From: Streptosporangiaceae bacterium
GTDB taxonomy: Bacteria; Actinomycetota; Actinomycetes; Streptosporangiales; Streptosporangiaceae
Direction of reading: 5' to 3'
DNA length: 5,618 nucleotides
Assembly (NCBI GenBank): GCA_030040815.1
Contig: JASHSZ010000749.1
Span: forward strand, 1 to 5,618
Part shown: one piece after another, positions 5,291 through 5,618 of the stretch
Layout: each line of letters starts with the position of its first letter
Position numbering within the stretch: position 1 is the stretch's first letter
Notes under the pieces: generated by a model
What the model saw: only the letters and a program-made list of their open reading frames with translations
Told to the model about the DNA's origin: nothing
Databases searched by the model: none
Translations under genes and position numbers: made by a program

Positions 5291-5618
5291 CGGTGGAGGT
5301 GGCGGGAATCGAACCCGCGTCCTTCAGTACCTCACCAAGGCTTCTCCGGGTGCAGCCTGCTGTGCTTTTCTCAGCCCCGGCGGTCACGCAGGCAAGCTGC
5401 CGACGGGCTCAGTCGCTGTTAGATGTCCCGATTAGCCCCGCGACCGGGCTATCCGGTAAATCCTCCTCGCTGATGCCAGGCACCGGGCCGGAGGAACTCC
5501 CGGGCTGACAAGGCTACTGACTCTGCGGTTTATTAAGCCGCGAGGGCCAGCTTGGCCTGAGTGCTGTTGAAGTTGGCACTTATTGTTTTGCGGTCACAGT
5601 GTTAACGGGGTTATGTCC
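5291..5618 (-). ncRNA. ssrA: tmRNA (transfer-messenger RNA), 5' end outside window
   Basis: Rescues stalled ribosomes by trans-translation with SmpB: it acts first as alanyl-tRNA, then as mRNA for a degradation tag. On the minus strand the tRNA-like 3' end is clear: T-stem GCGGG / CCCGC (5318-5314 and 5306-5302) around the T-loop TTCGATT, then acceptor strand CACCTCC (5301-5295), discriminator A at 5294, and CCG (5293-5291). The 3' CCA is therefore not encoded and must be added after processing. The tag frame lies at 5577-5533, followed by pseudoknot-rich sequence. The 325 nt from the discriminator to the window edge still lack the 5' acceptor strand (a GGxGGTG-like start), so some tens of bases are missing. 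The terminator at 5245-5276 follows it. Confidence 0.95.
5533..5577 (-). other. tmRNA tag-peptide reading frame
   Basis: The minus strand reads GCC AAC TTC AAC ... GCC CTC GCG GCT TAA, encoding ANFNSTQAKLALAA, with a second TAA directly after (5532-5530). The resume codon GCC (5577-5575) is preceded by TAAGT, comparable to the TTAGTC before the resume codon of E. coli ssrA. The ALAA end is the signal recognised by ClpXP-type proteases. The tandem stop codons lie in the loop of a hairpin, CTCGCGG paired with CCGC-A-GAG (one bulged A), as expected of tmRNA helix 5. Confidence 0.9.

Noticed and set aside
5291..5367. Ordinary tRNA gene at the T-arm and acceptor sequence
   Set aside because: No anticodon arm or D-arm lies at tRNA distance; instead a tag frame with ALAA and tandem stops lies upstream, so this is tmRNA.
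5190..5387. 65-codon minus-strand frame across the terminator and tmRNA 3' end
   Set aside because: It reads through the tRNA-like domain and the terminator stem, so it is not a plausible gene.
5281..5508. 75-codon plus-strand frame beginning MTATVEVAGIEPAS
   Set aside because: It is antisense to tmRNA. The VAGIEPA string is the translation of the reverse complement of the T-arm and acceptor end, a known source of false proteins near tRNA and tmRNA genes.
1..5618. CRISPR array, insertion sequence, attachment site or other mobile element
   Set aside because: I saw no regularly spaced repeats, no transposase or integrase reading frame, and no flanking terminal inverted repeats. tmRNA genes are common integration sites, but no integrase or duplicated 3' end is visible here.

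Overview
The base composition is GC-rich throughout. The third codon position of the main genes is dominated by G/C, GTG starts are used, and Shine-Dalgarno sequences are weak or absent. This points to a high-GC Gram-positive organism (an actinomycete). The tmRNA tag ending in ALAA and the protein families fit that, but genus and species cannot be read from the sequence.

Layout, left to right. (1) Positions 1-38, minus strand: the first 13 codons of a gene that resembles the N-terminus of a glutathione peroxidase, cut by the window edge. (2) 185-1408, minus strand: a Rieske non-heme iron oxygenase alpha subunit with all its iron ligands and a Glu in the bridging position, as in the carnitine/glycine-betaine oxygenase group. 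A hairpin follows its stop codon. A promoter-like pair and a palindrome sit on its start codon. (3) 1580-3517, plus strand: a 645-residue polytopic membrane protein with a GT-C-like acidic motif in its first outer loop and a C-terminal outer domain, function unassigned. (4) 3518-3607: a short convergent gap with two small hairpins. (5) 3608-4516, minus strand: a SAM-dependent methyltransferase of the TIGR00027 / leucine carboxyl methyltransferase-like family. It is divergent from (6) 4566-5195, plus strand: a TetR-family regulator. The 49-bp gap between them holds a perfect 19-bp palindrome and two opposed promoter-like elements. (7) 5245-5276: a strong hairpin terminator. (8) 5291 to the window end, minus strand: tmRNA (ssrA), lacking only its 5' end, with tag reading frame ANFNSTQAKLALAA.

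How the genes relate. The methyltransferase and TetR genes form a classic divergent pair, probably autoregulated through the shared palindrome. A related but not identical palindrome lies on the start of the Rieske gene, so the same or a similar regulator could act there; this is inference. Nothing ties the membrane protein, tmRNA or peroxidase-like gene functionally to this pair. No mobile element, CRISPR array or defence cassette was seen. The most distinctive feature is the compact regulatory architecture: three promoter-like elements, all with 18-bp spacers and all placing the start codon 6-7 nt after the -10, which suggests leaderless transcripts.
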